Shown here: piece by piece, positions 50,771 through 59,831 of the stretch
Position numbering within the stretch: the first letter of the stretch is position 1
Layout: the number at the start of each line of letters is the position of its first letter
From: Roseitranquillus sp963776845
GTDB taxonomy: Bacteria > Pseudomonadota > Alphaproteobacteria > Rhodobacterales > Rhodobacteraceae
Assembly: GCA_963776845.1 (NCBI GenBank)
Contig: CAVZOJ010000002.1
Span: forward strand, 1,054,001-1,118,000
Reading direction: 5' to 3'
Length of the DNA: 64,000 nt
Program-made: the position numbers and the translations under genes
Notes under the pieces: generated by a model
What the model was told of the DNA's origin: nothing
The model's database searches: none
Seen by the model: the letters and a program-made list of their open reading frames with translations, nothing else

Positions 50771-51775
50771 ATGATCCGGGCGCTGATCGCAGGGGTTCTT
50801 GCCGCAGCGCTCGGGTGGAGCGGCTACTGGTTCATCGGCGCTCGTGCGCTGGACCGCGGGGTCGACGACTGGCTGGCCGAGCGCCGGGGCGAAGGCTGGG
50901 TCGCCGAAGCGTCGGAGACCTCGGTGCGCGGATTTCCCAATCGTTTCGACCTGACGCTCAGTGACCTGCACCTCGCCGACCCCGAGACGGGCGTCGCGTG
51001 GACCGCACCGTTCTTTCAGGTCCTCTCGCTCAGCTACCGACCGAGCCACGTCATCGCCGTCTGGCCCGCGACGCAGACGATCTCCACGCCGCACCAGACG
51101 GTGTCGATTGAAGGCGCCGAAATCCGCGGCAGCCTGCGCCTGTCCGATCTTTCAACGTTGGGCCTGGAAACGGCGACGATCGTATCAGACGAAGTCTCGA
51201 TGTCGTCAAATGTTGGCTGGCTGGCGGAGCTCGACACCGGCCGGCTCGCGGCACGCCTCGTTCCCGCGACGACGTCTACTTACGAGATCGGCGTCGAGGC
51301 CCTCGGCGTCACCCCGGCAGAAGGCGTCCGCCGCGCCGTCGACGTCTCCGGCCGCCTACCACCCGAGATCGAGACTTTGCGGTTCGACGCCGTGATCGCG
51401 TTCACCGCGCCGTGGGATCGAGCGGCGATCGAGGTGGCGCGCCCGCAACCCACGGCCATCGACCTGCGCGAAGTCCGCGCGACATGGGGCAATCTCGACC
51501 TGCGAGCGACAGGTGATCTCGAGATCGAACCCGACGGCACGCCGACGGGCGAAATCGTTCTCAGGGCAGAGAACTGGCGGGAACTGTTACAGCTTGCCGT
51601 GGCGTCTGGCGCGGTTCCCGAGGGCATAGCCACGACATTGGAGCGCGGTCTCGCCGCGCTCGCCGGCGCCTCCGGCTCGCCAGAGACGCTCGACGCGACG
51701 CTGTCGCTTCGTGGCGGACGGGTCTTCCTGGGGTTCATCCCGCTGGGATCTGCGCCAAATCTCAGGCTCCGCTAA
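50771..51775 (+). CDS. DUF2125 envelope protein
   Basis: A 334-aa protein with an N-terminal signal/anchor (ALIAGVLAAALGWSGYWFIG) and a long beta-rich domain (VRGFPNRFDLTLSDLHLADP; GNLDLRATGDLEIEPDGTPT; LSLRGGRVFLGFIPLGSAPN) typical of DUF2125. The fold is like that of AsmA-type lipid-path proteins, so an outer-membrane role is guessed. Just upstream of rpsD, which has its own promoter. Confidence 0.85.
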   Translation: MIRALIAGVLAAALGWSGYWFIGARALDRGVDDWLAERRGEGWVAEASETSVRGFPNRFDLTLSDLHLADPETGVAWTAPFFQVLSLSYRPSHVIAVWPATQTISTPHQTVSIEGAEIRGSLRLSDLSTLGLETATIVSDEVSMSSNVGWLAELDTGRLAARLVPATTSTYEIGVEALGVTPAEGVRRAVDVSGRLPPEIETLRFDAVIAFTAPWDRAAIEVARPQPTAIDLREVRATWGNLDLRATGDLEIEPDGTPTGEIVLRAENWRELLQLAVASGAVPEGIATTLERGLAALAGASGSPETLDATLSLRGGRVFLGFIPLGSAPNLRLR

Positions 51776-51780
51776 ACCGG

Positions 51781-51808
51781 TTGACTCGTTTCGGTGGTGG
51801 CATATAAG
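51781..51808 (+). promoter_or_regulatory. rpsD promoter
   Basis: TTGACT (51781-51786), 16 bp, TATAAG (51803-51808). The palindrome GGTGGC-ATATAA-GCCACC (51796-51813) straddles the -10. It starts 6 bp after the DUF2125 stop. Confidence 0.75.
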
Positions 51809-51833
51809 CCACCGCTTCACTGGTGTTGGTGGC

Positions 51834-51867
51834 CCCCGCAAGGGGATGCCTGTCGGCCCTCAGGGGC
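51834..51867 (+). promoter_or_regulatory. Two small stem-loops in the rpsD leader
   Basis: CCCC-GCAA-GGGG (51834-51845, a GNRA tetraloop) and GCCC-TCAG-GGGC (51856-51867) lie in the ~90-base leader between the promoter and the GTG start. Ribosomal protein S4 represses its own mRNA in other bacteria, so this is a candidate S4 target. Confidence 0.4.
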
Positions 51868-51905
51868 AGAGGACAACGCCCTTCACAATCGAAGGAGATC
51901 AGACG

Positions 51906-52526
51906 GTGACGAAACGCACCTCTGCCAAGTACAAGATCGACCGCCGCATGGGCGAGAACATCTGGGGCCGCCCGAAGAGCCCCGTGAACCGCCGCGAGTA
52001 CGGCCCCGGACAGCACGGACAGCGCCGCAAGGGCAAGATGTCCGACTTCGGCCTGCAGCTTCGCGCCAAGCAGAAGCTCAAGGGCCACTACGGGGACCTG
52101 ACCGAGAAGCAGTTCCGCCGCATCTATGCCGAGGCCGAGCGGGTCCGCGGCGACACGGGCGAGCTGCTGATCGGCCTGCTCGAGCGTCGGCTCGACTCGG
52201 TCGTCTACCGCGCCAAGTTCGTCTCGACGATCTTCGCCGCACGCCAGTTCGTGAACCACGGCCACGTCACCGTGAACGGCAAGCGCGTCAACATCCCGAG
52301 CTACCGGGTGAAGGAAGGCGACGTCATCGCGGTGCGCGACCGCTCGAAGCAGCTTGCGTTCGTGCTTGAGGCTGCGGGCCTGCCGGAGCGTGACGTGCCC
52401 GACTACCTTGAGGTTGATCATTCCAAGATGACCTGCACCTTTGTCAGGGCCCCCGGTCTCGGCGACGTGCCCTACGCGGTGCAGATGGAACCGAACCTCG
52501 TCATCGAATACTACGCGCAGAACTAA
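51906..52526 (+). CDS. rpsD: 30S ribosomal protein S4
   Basis: A 206-aa 16S rRNA-binding protein that nucleates the small subunit. The start TKRTSAKYKIDRRMGENIWG, the YGPGQHGQRRKGKMSDFGLQ motif and the S4 domain LERRLDSVVYRAKFVSTIFA, then QFVNHGHVTVNGKRVNIPSY are conserved. It begins with GTG 51906 behind AAGGAG; the frame is open far upstream but overlaps the promoter. Monocistronic, with its own promoter and a strong hairpin after it. Confidence 0.97.
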   Translation: MTKRTSAKYKIDRRMGENIWGRPKSPVNRREYGPGQHGQRRKGKMSDFGLQLRAKQKLKGHYGDLTEKQFRRIYAEAERVRGDTGELLIGLLERRLDSVVYRAKFVSTIFAARQFVNHGHVTVNGKRVNIPSYRVKEGDVIAVRDRSKQLAFVLEAAGLPERDVPDYLEVDHSKMTCTFVRAPGLGDVPYAVQMEPNLVIEYYAQN

Positions 52527-52547
52527 AGCGACGACAGATCCGGTTTC

Positions 52548-52580
52548 GACGGCCGTTCCTGAAAATCAGGGACGGCCGTC
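52548..52580. terminator. Long hairpin after rpsD
   Basis: GACGGCCGTTCCTGA (52548-52562) pairs with TCAGGGACGGCCGTC (52566-52580): 15 positions including one T-G, with an AAA loop. It lies 21 bp after the rpsD stop and 90 bp from the end of the converging small gene. No T tract. Confidence 0.7.
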
Positions 52581-52670
52581 AGCGTCCAGAAATCAGGGCA
52601 CTTCCCTCCAACGTGATCAGCGGCAGAGCCACACATGCTCCCGTGGCTGGCGCCTCCACGACCGGACGGA

Positions 52671-53021
52671 TCAGCGGGACGCAACGCGATCCGCGCCCAT
52701 CTCGACCGAGAGGTCGACGACGTCGTCGCTGCGCCGAAAGCGGTACTGTGCCGAACGGTAGCCCGGCATCGCGAACGCAACATCATCCCCTTCGTCGAGC
52801 TTCATGACGATCCGCATCGGTTGGTCACCCGGCATGCGGCCGATGAAGGTGGCCGTGACTTCATAGGCCTCGTCTTCGAGCGGGACGTAGTACGCGACCA
52901 TGTCCAGCGGGCCATCATGGAGGCTGCCCGCCTGGATCGGCTTTGCGAGCGTGGCGGTGTCGGCGCCAGCGGTCGTTGAGAGCGTCATGCCGAGAACGGC
53001 GGCAACGATCAGCTTGTTCAT
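52671..53021 (-). CDS. Small exported protein of unknown function
   Basis: A 116-aa protein with a signal peptide (MNKLIVAAVLGMTLSTTAGA, cut before DTATL). The mature part is a ~95-residue beta-rich domain (LDMVAYYVPLEDEAYEVTAT; MRIVMKLDEGDDVAFAMPGY; RSAQYRFRRSDDVVDLSVEM). No family recognised. ATG 53021 has AAGGAG seven bases ahead; the frame continues to 53216 without a match. Confidence 0.8.
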   Translation of the reverse strand: MNKLIVAAVLGMTLSTTAGADTATLAKPIQAGSLHDGPLDMVAYYVPLEDEAYEVTATFIGRMPGDQPMRIVMKLDEGDDVAFAMPGYRSAQYRFRRSDDVVDLSVEMGADRVASR

Positions 53022-53215
53022 CTGAAATCTCCTTGTGCAGGCAACAGTTCCGGACAGGAACGAGAGAACTCGGACGCACGCCGTGGCGCAGGTCAGAACA
53101 TGCTCTGGAAGCCTTTCGTTAACCACTGCGGGATTCCTTACCCAAAGTCTGGTTCCGGGCTCCGGTGGCACCTCCGGCGCGGGGCCGCTAGAAGGCCGGG
53201 GCGAAGGAGGTGCCA

Positions 53216-54637
53216 ATGACTCATCCCGTCCACGCCCGTATCGACGGCCCGGTCGTCATGATCGGCTTCGGCTCCATCGGCCACGGCACGCTGCCCCTGA
53301 TCGAACGGCATTTCGAGTTTGACCGGTCGCAGATGACGGTCGTCGAACCGCAGGAGGATGCGCACAACTTCCTCGCGCAGCGCGGTATCCGCCATGAGCA
53401 GGTGGCCATCACGCGCGAGAACTACCGCGACGTGCTGGGACGGCTCTTTCCGAAGGGTGGCGGGTTCTGTGTCAACCTCTCCGTCGACACCTCCTCGCTC
53501 GACCTGATGAAGTTCTGCCGCGAGATCGGCACGCCCTACATCGACACGGTGGTCGAACCCTGGGCCGGCTACTACTTCGAGACGGACGCGAACGCGGACC
53601 GCACAAACTATGCGCTGCGACAGGCGGTGCGGGACGAGAAAGCGCGGAACCCGGGCGGCACCACCGCGGTGTCCTGCTGCGGCGCCAATCCGGGCATGGT
53701 CTCCTGGTTCGTCAAGGAGGCGCTTCTGACGCTCGCCCGCGACGCGGGCAAGGACGGCAGTGTGCCGGACAGCAGGGACGATTGGGCGCGGCTGATGCAG
53801 AGCCTCGGCGTGAAGGGCATCCACATTGCAGAGCGTGACACGCAGGCGCGCCCCCTGCCCCGCCCGCGGGGCGTCTTCGTGAATACCTGGTCCGTCGAGG
53901 GCTTCGTCGCCGAGGGCTTCCAGCCCGCCGAGCTCGGCTGGGGCACGCACGAGACATGGTTTCCCGAGAATGGCCATCGTCACGAGCACGGCTGCAGGGC
54001 CGGCATCTGGATGGAGCGCCCGGGCGCCATCACCCGCGTCCACACCTGGTGCCCGACACCCGGTCCGCAGTTCGGCTTCCTCGTCACACATAACGAGGCG
54101 ATCTCGATTTCGGACTACTACACGGTCGGATCCGGCGCCGAGCCCGAGTACCGGCCGACGTGCCACTACGCCTACCACCCCTGCGACGATGCGGTCCTGT
54201 CGCTGCACGAGACGTTCGGGTCGGGGCGCATACAAGAGAAGGTGCACATTCTCGACGAGCACGAGATCACCGGCGGCATCGACGAACTCGGCGTGCTGCT
54301 CTACGGGCACGAGAAGAACGCGCTCTGGTATGGCTCCCGCCTGTCGATCGAGGAGACCCGGGAAATCGCGCCCTACCAGAACGCCACGGGCCTGCAGGTG
54401 GCGAGCGCAGTAATCGCCGGAATGGTCTGGGCGCTGGAGAATCCGGACGCCGGTATCGTCGAGACGGACGAGATGGATCATGCCCGGTGCCTCGAGATCC
54501 AGCGGCCCTACCTCGGCCCGGTCGAGGCGCACTACACCGACTGGACGCCCCTCACCGACCGGTGGAGTGCATTCAACTTTACCGAGGATATAGACGAAGC
54601 GGACCCTTGGCAGTTCAAGAATGTCCTCGCCAGTTGA
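53216..54637 (+). CDS. hss: Homospermidine synthase
   Basis: A 473-aa NAD-dependent enzyme that joins putrescine units to sym-homospermidine, the main long polyamine of many alphaproteobacteria. The dinucleotide site is VVMIGFGSIGHGTLPLI near the start, then FVEP-type VVEPQEDAHNFLAQRGI, CCGANPGMVSWFVKEAL and NTWSVEGFVAEGFQPAELGW. ATG 53216 has AAGGAGG five bases ahead; a GTG at 53210 is not needed. Stands alone ahead of hisC, with about 155 bp between. Confidence 0.95.
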   Translation: MTHPVHARIDGPVVMIGFGSIGHGTLPLIERHFEFDRSQMTVVEPQEDAHNFLAQRGIRHEQVAITRENYRDVLGRLFPKGGGFCVNLSVDTSSLDLMKFCREIGTPYIDTVVEPWAGYYFETDANADRTNYALRQAVRDEKARNPGGTTAVSCCGANPGMVSWFVKEALLTLARDAGKDGSVPDSRDDWARLMQSLGVKGIHIAERDTQARPLPRPRGVFVNTWSVEGFVAEGFQPAELGWGTHETWFPENGHRHEHGCRAGIWMERPGAITRVHTWCPTPGPQFGFLVTHNEAISISDYYTVGSGAEPEYRPTCHYAYHPCDDAVLSLHETFGSGRIQEKVHILDEHEITGGIDELGVLLYGHEKNALWYGSRLSIEETREIAPYQNATGLQVASAVIAGMVWALENPDAGIVETDEMDHARCLEIQRPYLGPVEAHYTDWTPLTDRWSAFNFTEDIDEADPWQFKNVLAS

Positions 54638-54793
54638 CGCGTCTCCGGGCCGTTCCCGCGCCCTGTTGGATCAGATTCCCGCCGCGCGCCCGGGGCGGGC
54701 ACGGCAGTGGCCGAAGGGCGCCGATCAAGGGACGGCGAGGCTGGTCAGCGACGGACGCTCCCGCTAGAAGGGCGCGCGTCCATGGGGAATGAG

Positions 54794-55879
54794 ATGACCC
54801 ACGCCATTCGGCCACAGCCGGGGATCATGGAAATCGCGCTCTACCAGGGCGGCGCGAGCAAGGCGGACGGCTTCGCCGAGCCGCTGAAGCTGTCATCCAA
54901 CGAGAATCCGTTCGGTACATCCGAGGCCGCGAAGACCGCCTTCCTAAGCGCGGCCGCCACTCTGCACCGCTATCCCTCGACCGATCATGCGACCCTGAGA
55001 CGCGCCATCGGCGACGTTCACGGGCTGGACCCTGATCGCATCATCTGCGGCGTTGGCTCGGACGAGATCTTCACCTTCGTTTGCAACGCGTTCTCCGGTC
55101 CGGGCGACGAGGTCATCCATTCGCGCCACGGCTTTGCCCTGCACCGCATCTGCGCACTCGCCGCCGGCGCCACGCCAGTCGAGGTGCCAGAGCGCGAACG
55201 CCACGTCGACGTCGACGCGATGCTCGCCGCAGTGACCGCGGCGACGCGTATCGTCTTCGTGGTCAATCCGGGCAACCCGACGAGCACGATGATCCCTTTG
55301 TCGGAGGTCGAGCGGCTTGCGGACAACCTGCCCGACGGCGCGATCCTGGTCCTCGACGGCGCCTACGCAGAGTTCACCGACGGATACGACGGCGGTGCGG
55401 CCCTGGCCCGCGATCGCCCGAACGTGCTGATGACGCGCACCTTCTCCAAGCTCTACGGCCTCGGCGGTCTCCGGGTGGGCTGGGCCTACGGTCCGCGCGA
55501 GATGCTGGACGTGCTCAACCGGCTGCGCCAGCCGTTCAACTTGTCGGGTGCGCAATTGGCGACGGCGGAGGCCGCGGTACGCGATCGGGTGTTTGCCGGG
55601 TTCTGCGCGAGCGAGAACGCGCGACTCCGCACGACGCTCGCCAGGGATCTCCGCGCGCTCGGGATCGGATGTGACGAGCCGCACGCGAACTTCGTCCTCG
55701 CGCGCTTCGCCGATCAGGACGAGGCAGAGGCGTGCGAGACGCACTTGAGGGGCGTTGGCATACTCGTCCGCAAGGTCACAGGCTACAAGCTGCCCGAGGC
55801 GTTGAGGATCACCGTCGGTGACGAAGCATCCTGCCGCCGGGTGGTCGACGCCATCGCGGCGTTTCGGGACGCGCAATGA
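54794..55879 (+). CDS. hisC: Histidinol-phosphate/aromatic aminotransferase
   Basis: A 361-aa PLP enzyme of fold type I. LKLSSNENPFGTSEAAKTA is the substrate loop, VVNPGNPTSTMI and VLDGAYAEF hold PLP contacts, and Lys219 in TFSKLYGLGGLRVGW binds PLP. Next to tyrC it can serve in both His and Phe/Tyr synthesis, as known for several HisC. ATG 54794 (MTHAIRPQPGIMEI) has GGGGA five bases ahead; ATG 54782 is possible. Its stop overlaps the tyrC start (ATGA). Confidence 0.93.
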   Translation: MTHAIRPQPGIMEIALYQGGASKADGFAEPLKLSSNENPFGTSEAAKTAFLSAAATLHRYPSTDHATLRRAIGDVHGLDPDRIICGVGSDEIFTFVCNAFSGPGDEVIHSRHGFALHRICALAAGATPVEVPERERHVDVDAMLAAVTAATRIVFVVNPGNPTSTMIPLSEVERLADNLPDGAILVLDGAYAEFTDGYDGGAALARDRPNVLMTRTFSKLYGLGGLRVGWAYGPREMLDVLNRLRQPFNLSGAQLATAEAAVRDRVFAGFCASENARLRTTLARDLRALGIGCDEPHANFVLARFADQDEAEACETHLRGVGILVRKVTGYKLPEALRITVGDEASCRRVVDAIAAFRDAQ

Positions 55880-56841
55880 CGATCCAGCCCGCCGAGAAGC
55901 CGGCTCCTGCCGCGCGCGACGGTGCCGACGTGATCTACCGACGGGTCGCACTGATCGGCCTCGGCCTCATCGCGTCGTCGATGGCGCACGCGATGCGCGC
56001 CGGGGGACTGGCGGGAGAGATCGTCGGCACCGCTCGTTCAGACGCGACGCGTGATACGGCGAGGGAACTCGGCCTCTGCGACCGCATCTGCGATTCGGCG
56101 GCCGAGGCGGTCGCTGGCGCAGACCTCGTCGTCCTCGCGACACCGGTCGGCGTCATGGGCGCGATCGCCGAAGAGATCGGTCCGCACCTTGCCGCCGGCG
56201 CGACCGTCACCGACGTCGGTTCGGTCAAGCGCGCAGTCATAGACGCCGTCGCGCCGCATCTGCCGGAGGGCGTCCACTTCATCCCCGGCCATCCGCTTGC
56301 AGGGACCGAGCAGTCCGGTCCACGGTCTGGCTTTGCAACGCTCTTCCGCAACCGCTGGTGCCTGCTGCTGCCGGCTCCGGATGCCGACGCGGAGGCGGTG
56401 CAGCGGCTCGAGCGCTTCTGGCGGGCGATGGGTGCGCATGTCGACACGATGGATCCGGACCACCATGACCTCGTCCTGGCGGTGACAAGCCACGCGCCGC
56501 ACCTCATCGCCTACACCATGGTGGGCGTCGCCGATGACCTCGGGCGCGTGACCGATAGCGAGGTCATCAAGTATTCCGCGGCGGGGTTTCGCGACTTCAC
56601 GCGCATCGCCGCATCTGATCCCACGATGTGGCGCGACGTGTTCCTCACCAACAAGGATGCGACGCTCGAAATCCTTGGCCGCTTCACGGAGGAACTCTTC
56701 GCCCTTCAGCGTGCGATCCGGACCGGCGACGGCGAGCATCTGCACGACTACTTCACGCGCACTCGCGCGATCCGCCGAAGCATCGTCGAGGCGGGACAGG
56801 ACACCGACGCGCCGGACTTCGGGCGGGGTACGGACCATTGA
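55876..56841 (+). CDS. tyrC: Prephenate/arogenate dehydrogenase
   Basis: A 321-aa NAD(P)-dependent enzyme of tyrosine synthesis. Rossmann motif IGLGLIASSMAHAMR is at about 33-47. It is followed by VVLATPVGVMGAIAEEIGPH, TVTDVGSVKRAVIDAV and HFIPGHPLAGTEQSGP with the catalytic His region. Coupled to hisC in front and to the extensin-like gene behind (TTGA overlap). Confidence 0.93.
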   Translation: MTIQPAEKPAPAARDGADVIYRRVALIGLGLIASSMAHAMRAGGLAGEIVGTARSDATRDTARELGLCDRICDSAAEAVAGADLVVLATPVGVMGAIAEEIGPHLAAGATVTDVGSVKRAVIDAVAPHLPEGVHFIPGHPLAGTEQSGPRSGFATLFRNRWCLLLPAPDADAEAVQRLERFWRAMGAHVDTMDPDHHDLVLAVTSHAPHLIAYTMVGVADDLGRVTDSEVIKYSAAGFRDFTRIAASDPTMWRDVFLTNKDATLEILGRFTEELFALQRAIRTGDGEHLHDYFTRTRAIRRSIVEAGQDTDAPDFGRGTDH

Positions 56842-57626
56842 GGGCGCTGGTCGCAGCGCTCCTGTTCGCTGCGGGCGCCGCTGCCGCAGCTCCGCCGGAG
56901 TTCAGCCCGAGACCGACGCCGCGCCCGATCAGCCAGGCCGAGCGCATTGCCGAGACTGTCAGGGTGCAGCGTACCGAAACCGTCGCGGTCAGGCGGAACC
57001 TTGTCCTGCTTTCTCCGAGGCCGGAAGGTCGGCCCGAGAACTTGCGCCGCCGATCCGTCGTGCGGTCTGTCGGCCTCCAGCTCAGGCCGCCCGGACCGGT
57101 CGCGGGTTCGATCTGCGGCATGAGAAGCATCCATGGGGAGCGCCTCTCTCCCATCGCGGGCCGAATTTCCGCCTGCGGGATAGAGGAGCCGGTGCGCGTC
57201 AGTTCTGTCGCCGGCCTCCGCCTCAGCCAGCCGGCCATCATGGACTGCCGTACCGCGACGGCGCTGAACGCCTGGGCCGAACGCGGCGTGAAGCCCGCCA
57301 TCGGCCGCCTCGGCGGCGGTCCGGTCGGTCTCAAGGTGGCCGCGCACTATTCCTGCCGTACCCGCAACAACCAGAGCGGCGCGAAGGTCAGCGAGCACGG
57401 CAAGGGGCGCGCCATCGACATTTCGGCCATCGAGCTTCGCAACGGACAGTCACTGACGGTGCTGCACGGCTGGCGCAACCGGCAACATGGCAAGCGGCTC
57501 AGGGCGATGCACCAGGCGGCCTGCGGGCCGTTCGGTACCGTGCTGGGACCGAACTCCGACCGTTTCCATCAGGACCACTTCCACTTCGATACGGCCCGTT
57601 ACCGCTCTGGCGCCTACTGCCGCTAG
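56838..57626 (+). CDS. Extensin-like C-terminal domain protein, TTG start
   Basis: A 262-aa exported protein. A TTG start at 56838 overlaps the tyrC stop (TTGA) and gives a good signal peptide (MRALVAALLFAAGAAAAA). The extensin-like domain has GSICGMRSIHGERLSPI, ITACG-type RISACGIEEPVRV, CRTRNNQSGAKVSEHGKGRA and the metal-like DRFHQDHFHFD end. The fold resembles zinc D,D-carboxypeptidases, so a cell-wall role is plausible. Longer frames overlap tyrC and were not used. Converges with the SDR gene, overlapping by 4 bp. Confidence 0.85.
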   Translation: MRALVAALLFAAGAAAAAPPEFSPRPTPRPISQAERIAETVRVQRTETVAVRRNLVLLSPRPEGRPENLRRRSVVRSVGLQLRPPGPVAGSICGMRSIHGERLSPIAGRISACGIEEPVRVSSVAGLRLSQPAIMDCRTATALNAWAERGVKPAIGRLGGGPVGLKVAAHYSCRTRNNQSGAKVSEHGKGRAIDISAIELRNGQSLTVLHGWRNRQHGKRLRAMHQAACGPFGTVLGPNSDRFHQDHFHFDTARYRSGAYCR

Positions 57627-58375
57627 ATGCAGCGGCCGCCGTCGACCTCGAGGCAGGCGCCGGTGATCATCGAGGCATGATCGGAACAGAGGAAGGCGGC
57701 AGCCTCGCCCATGTCTTGCGGCGTCGAGAACCGCCCGAGCGGGATCGTGGCAAGGAACTTCGCCCGCATCTCCGGCGTGTCTTCGCCCATGAACGAGGCG
57801 AGCAAGGGCGTCTCGCCCGCGACAGGCGCCAGAGCGTTCACGCGTATCCCACTCGGCGCCAGTTCGACCGCCATCGCCTTCGTCGCCGTGATCATCCAGC
57901 CCTTGGAGGCATTGTACCAATTGAGCCTCGGCCGCGGGCTCAAACCGGCCGTAGAGGCGATGTTGAGGATCGCGCCCGACCCCGCCTTCTTCATCAGCGG
58001 CACGACGTGGCGGGCTGTCAGGTAGACCGACTTTGCGTTCACGGCCAGGACGCGGTCGAACTCGGCCTCAGGCACGTCCTCGAGCGGCATCGGCATGTGC
58101 GTGATGCCCGCATTGTTGACGAGGATGTCGATCCGCCCGAGCGATTCCTCCGCGCTGCGCGTCAGTTCCGCGACCGATGCATTGTCGCTGACGTCAGTCC
58201 GGTGTGACAGACCGCCGATCTCGGCGGCGATGGCCTCGGCCGCGGGCGCATTGATGTCGGCAACCAGCACCTCCGCGCCCTCAGCCGCGAAGGCGCGGGC
58301 GATCCCTTCCCCGAACCCCGAGCCGCCGCCGGTGACGATCGCGGTCTTGCCCGCCAGCCGCAGCGCCTCAGCCAT
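57623..58375 (-). CDS. SDR-family oxidoreductase
   Basis: A 250-aa short-chain dehydrogenase. The cofactor motif is TGGGSGFGEGIARAF, then NNAG, the catalytic Ser in NIASTAGLS and YNASK, and the ending CLEVDGGRCI. The Asp in VLVADINAPAA after the second strand suggests NAD(H). It begins 8 bases inside the end of the aldehyde dehydrogenase gene, so an alcohol-aldehyde-acid sequence is likely. The alcohol is unknown. Confidence 0.92.
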   Translation of the reverse strand: MAEALRLAGKTAIVTGGGSGFGEGIARAFAAEGAEVLVADINAPAAEAIAAEIGGLSHRTDVSDNASVAELTRSAEESLGRIDILVNNAGITHMPMPLEDVPEAEFDRVLAVNAKSVYLTARHVVPLMKKAGSGAILNIASTAGLSPRPRLNWYNASKGWMITATKAMAVELAPSGIRVNALAPVAGETPLLASFMGEDTPEMRAKFLATIPLGRFSTPQDMGEAAAFLCSDHASMITGACLEVDGGRCI

Positions 58376-59831
58376 GGTGCGCCGCCACGGTCTTGAGCGT
58401 CGAGAAGCCGTAGAGGCCTTCGAAGCCCTTCTCGCGCCCGTGACCCGAGAGGCCGGTCCCGCCAAAGGGTAACTCAACTCCCCCACCAGCGCCGTACGTG
58501 TTGAGGAAGACCTGCCCTGACCGCAGCGCCCTCGCGAGCCGCATCTGCCGCGCGCCGTCCCGCGTCCAGACCGACGCGACAAGGCCGTAGGGCGTCGCGT
58601 TCGCGATCTCCGACGCCTCTGCCTCGGTATCGAACGGGATCAAAACCTGGACGGGCCCGAAGATCTCTTCCTGCGCCAAGGGGTGACCGGGCGACACCGG
58701 CCCGAACAGCGTCGGCTCGACGTAGTGACCACCCGCAGGCGCGCCCTGAATGCGCGCCCGCGCGAGCACCGTCAGGTCGGCACCCCGCTCCAGCCACCCC
58801 TCGACGCGAGCCTTCTGGCGCGCCGAGATCAGCGGCCCCACGTCGGGATCGTCGAGCGCGAGATCGACGCGCAGCCCCTCGTAACGCTCGGCCATGGCGC
58901 GGGCGACCTCTTCGTAGACGCCGCGCTGGACGAGGATCCGCGACGCTGCAGAACAGGTCTGTCCAGCATTCTGGATGCCGGCGCCGACGAGGAACGGCAG
59001 CGCGGCGCCCAGATCGGCGTCGTCGAACACGATCTGCGGGGACTTGCCGCCAAGTTCCAGTGTGACCGGAATGACGTTAATGGCAGCGGCGGCCTGCACC
59101 TTGCGGCCGACCTCGACCGACCCGGTGAAGGACAGATGTCGGACGCCCGGATGCGCCGCAAGCGCCGCGCCCGCCTCCTCGCCCAGGCCGGGAACGACGT
59201 TGAGCGCGCCTGCCGGCAGCCCGGCCCGGCACGCGAGATCGGCGAATGCCAGCGCTGTCTGGCAGGCGTCCTCGGCGGGCTTCAGGACGCAGGCGTTCCC
59301 CATCGTGAGCGCGGCGCCGACCGAGCGGCCGATGATCTGCATCGGGTAGTTCCACGGCACGATATGGCCGGTCACGCCGTGCGGCTCGCGAAGGGTGTAT
59401 ACGGTGTAGCCCGGCAGGTACGGGATGGTCGTCCCGTGCACCTTGTCGGCGGCGCCGCCGTAGAACTCCAGGTAGCGTGCCAGCGCCCTCGCATCGGCAA
59501 GCGCCTGCGACAGCGGCTTGCCCACATCGCGCGCCTCGAGCCGGGCGAGACGCTCCTGCTCCTCCTCGACCATCCGGCCCAGCCGCGACAGTCGCCGGCC
59601 GCGCTCCGCCGGGGCGAGGGCACCCCACTCTCCCGCGAGCGCGGCATCGGCCGAAGCGACGGCGGCGTCGATGTCCGCTGCCCCACCGCGGGCGATGCGT
59701 CCGAAAATCTCGCCGGTGGAGGGATCCTCCACCGGAAGCGTCTCGCCGCCAGCGGGCGCGACCCAGCGCCCTCCGACGAGGCACAGCCCCCGCTCGGCAT
59801 CCACGTCAGTCGGACGTGCGGTATCCGGCAT
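58368..59831 (-). CDS. Aldehyde dehydrogenase
   Basis: A 487-aa NAD(P)-dependent enzyme. The catalytic Cys293 is in NAGQTCSAAS, the general base Glu in VTLELGGKSPQ, the cofactor motif is FTGSVEVGRKV, and IVPWNYPMQIIGRSVGAAL is the conserved N-terminal stretch. ATG 59831 overlaps the end of the ABC ATPase gene by 26 bp. Together with the SDR and the peptide-type transporter it suggests import and oxidation of a small compound. Confidence 0.93.
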   Translation of the reverse strand: MPDTARPTDVDAERGLCLVGGRWVAPAGGETLPVEDPSTGEIFGRIARGGAADIDAAVASADAALAGEWGALAPAERGRRLSRLGRMVEEEQERLARLEARDVGKPLSQALADARALARYLEFYGGAADKVHGTTIPYLPGYTVYTLREPHGVTGHIVPWNYPMQIIGRSVGAALTMGNACVLKPAEDACQTALAFADLACRAGLPAGALNVVPGLGEEAGAALAAHPGVRHLSFTGSVEVGRKVQAAAAINVIPVTLELGGKSPQIVFDDADLGAALPFLVGAGIQNAGQTCSAASRILVQRGVYEEVARAMAERYEGLRVDLALDDPDVGPLISARQKARVEGWLERGADLTVLARARIQGAPAGGHYVEPTLFGPVSPGHPLAQEEIFGPVQVLIPFDTEAEASEIANATPYGLVASVWTRDGARQMRLARALRSGQVFLNTYGAGGGVELPFGGTGLSGHGREKGFEGLYGFSTLKTVAAHHG

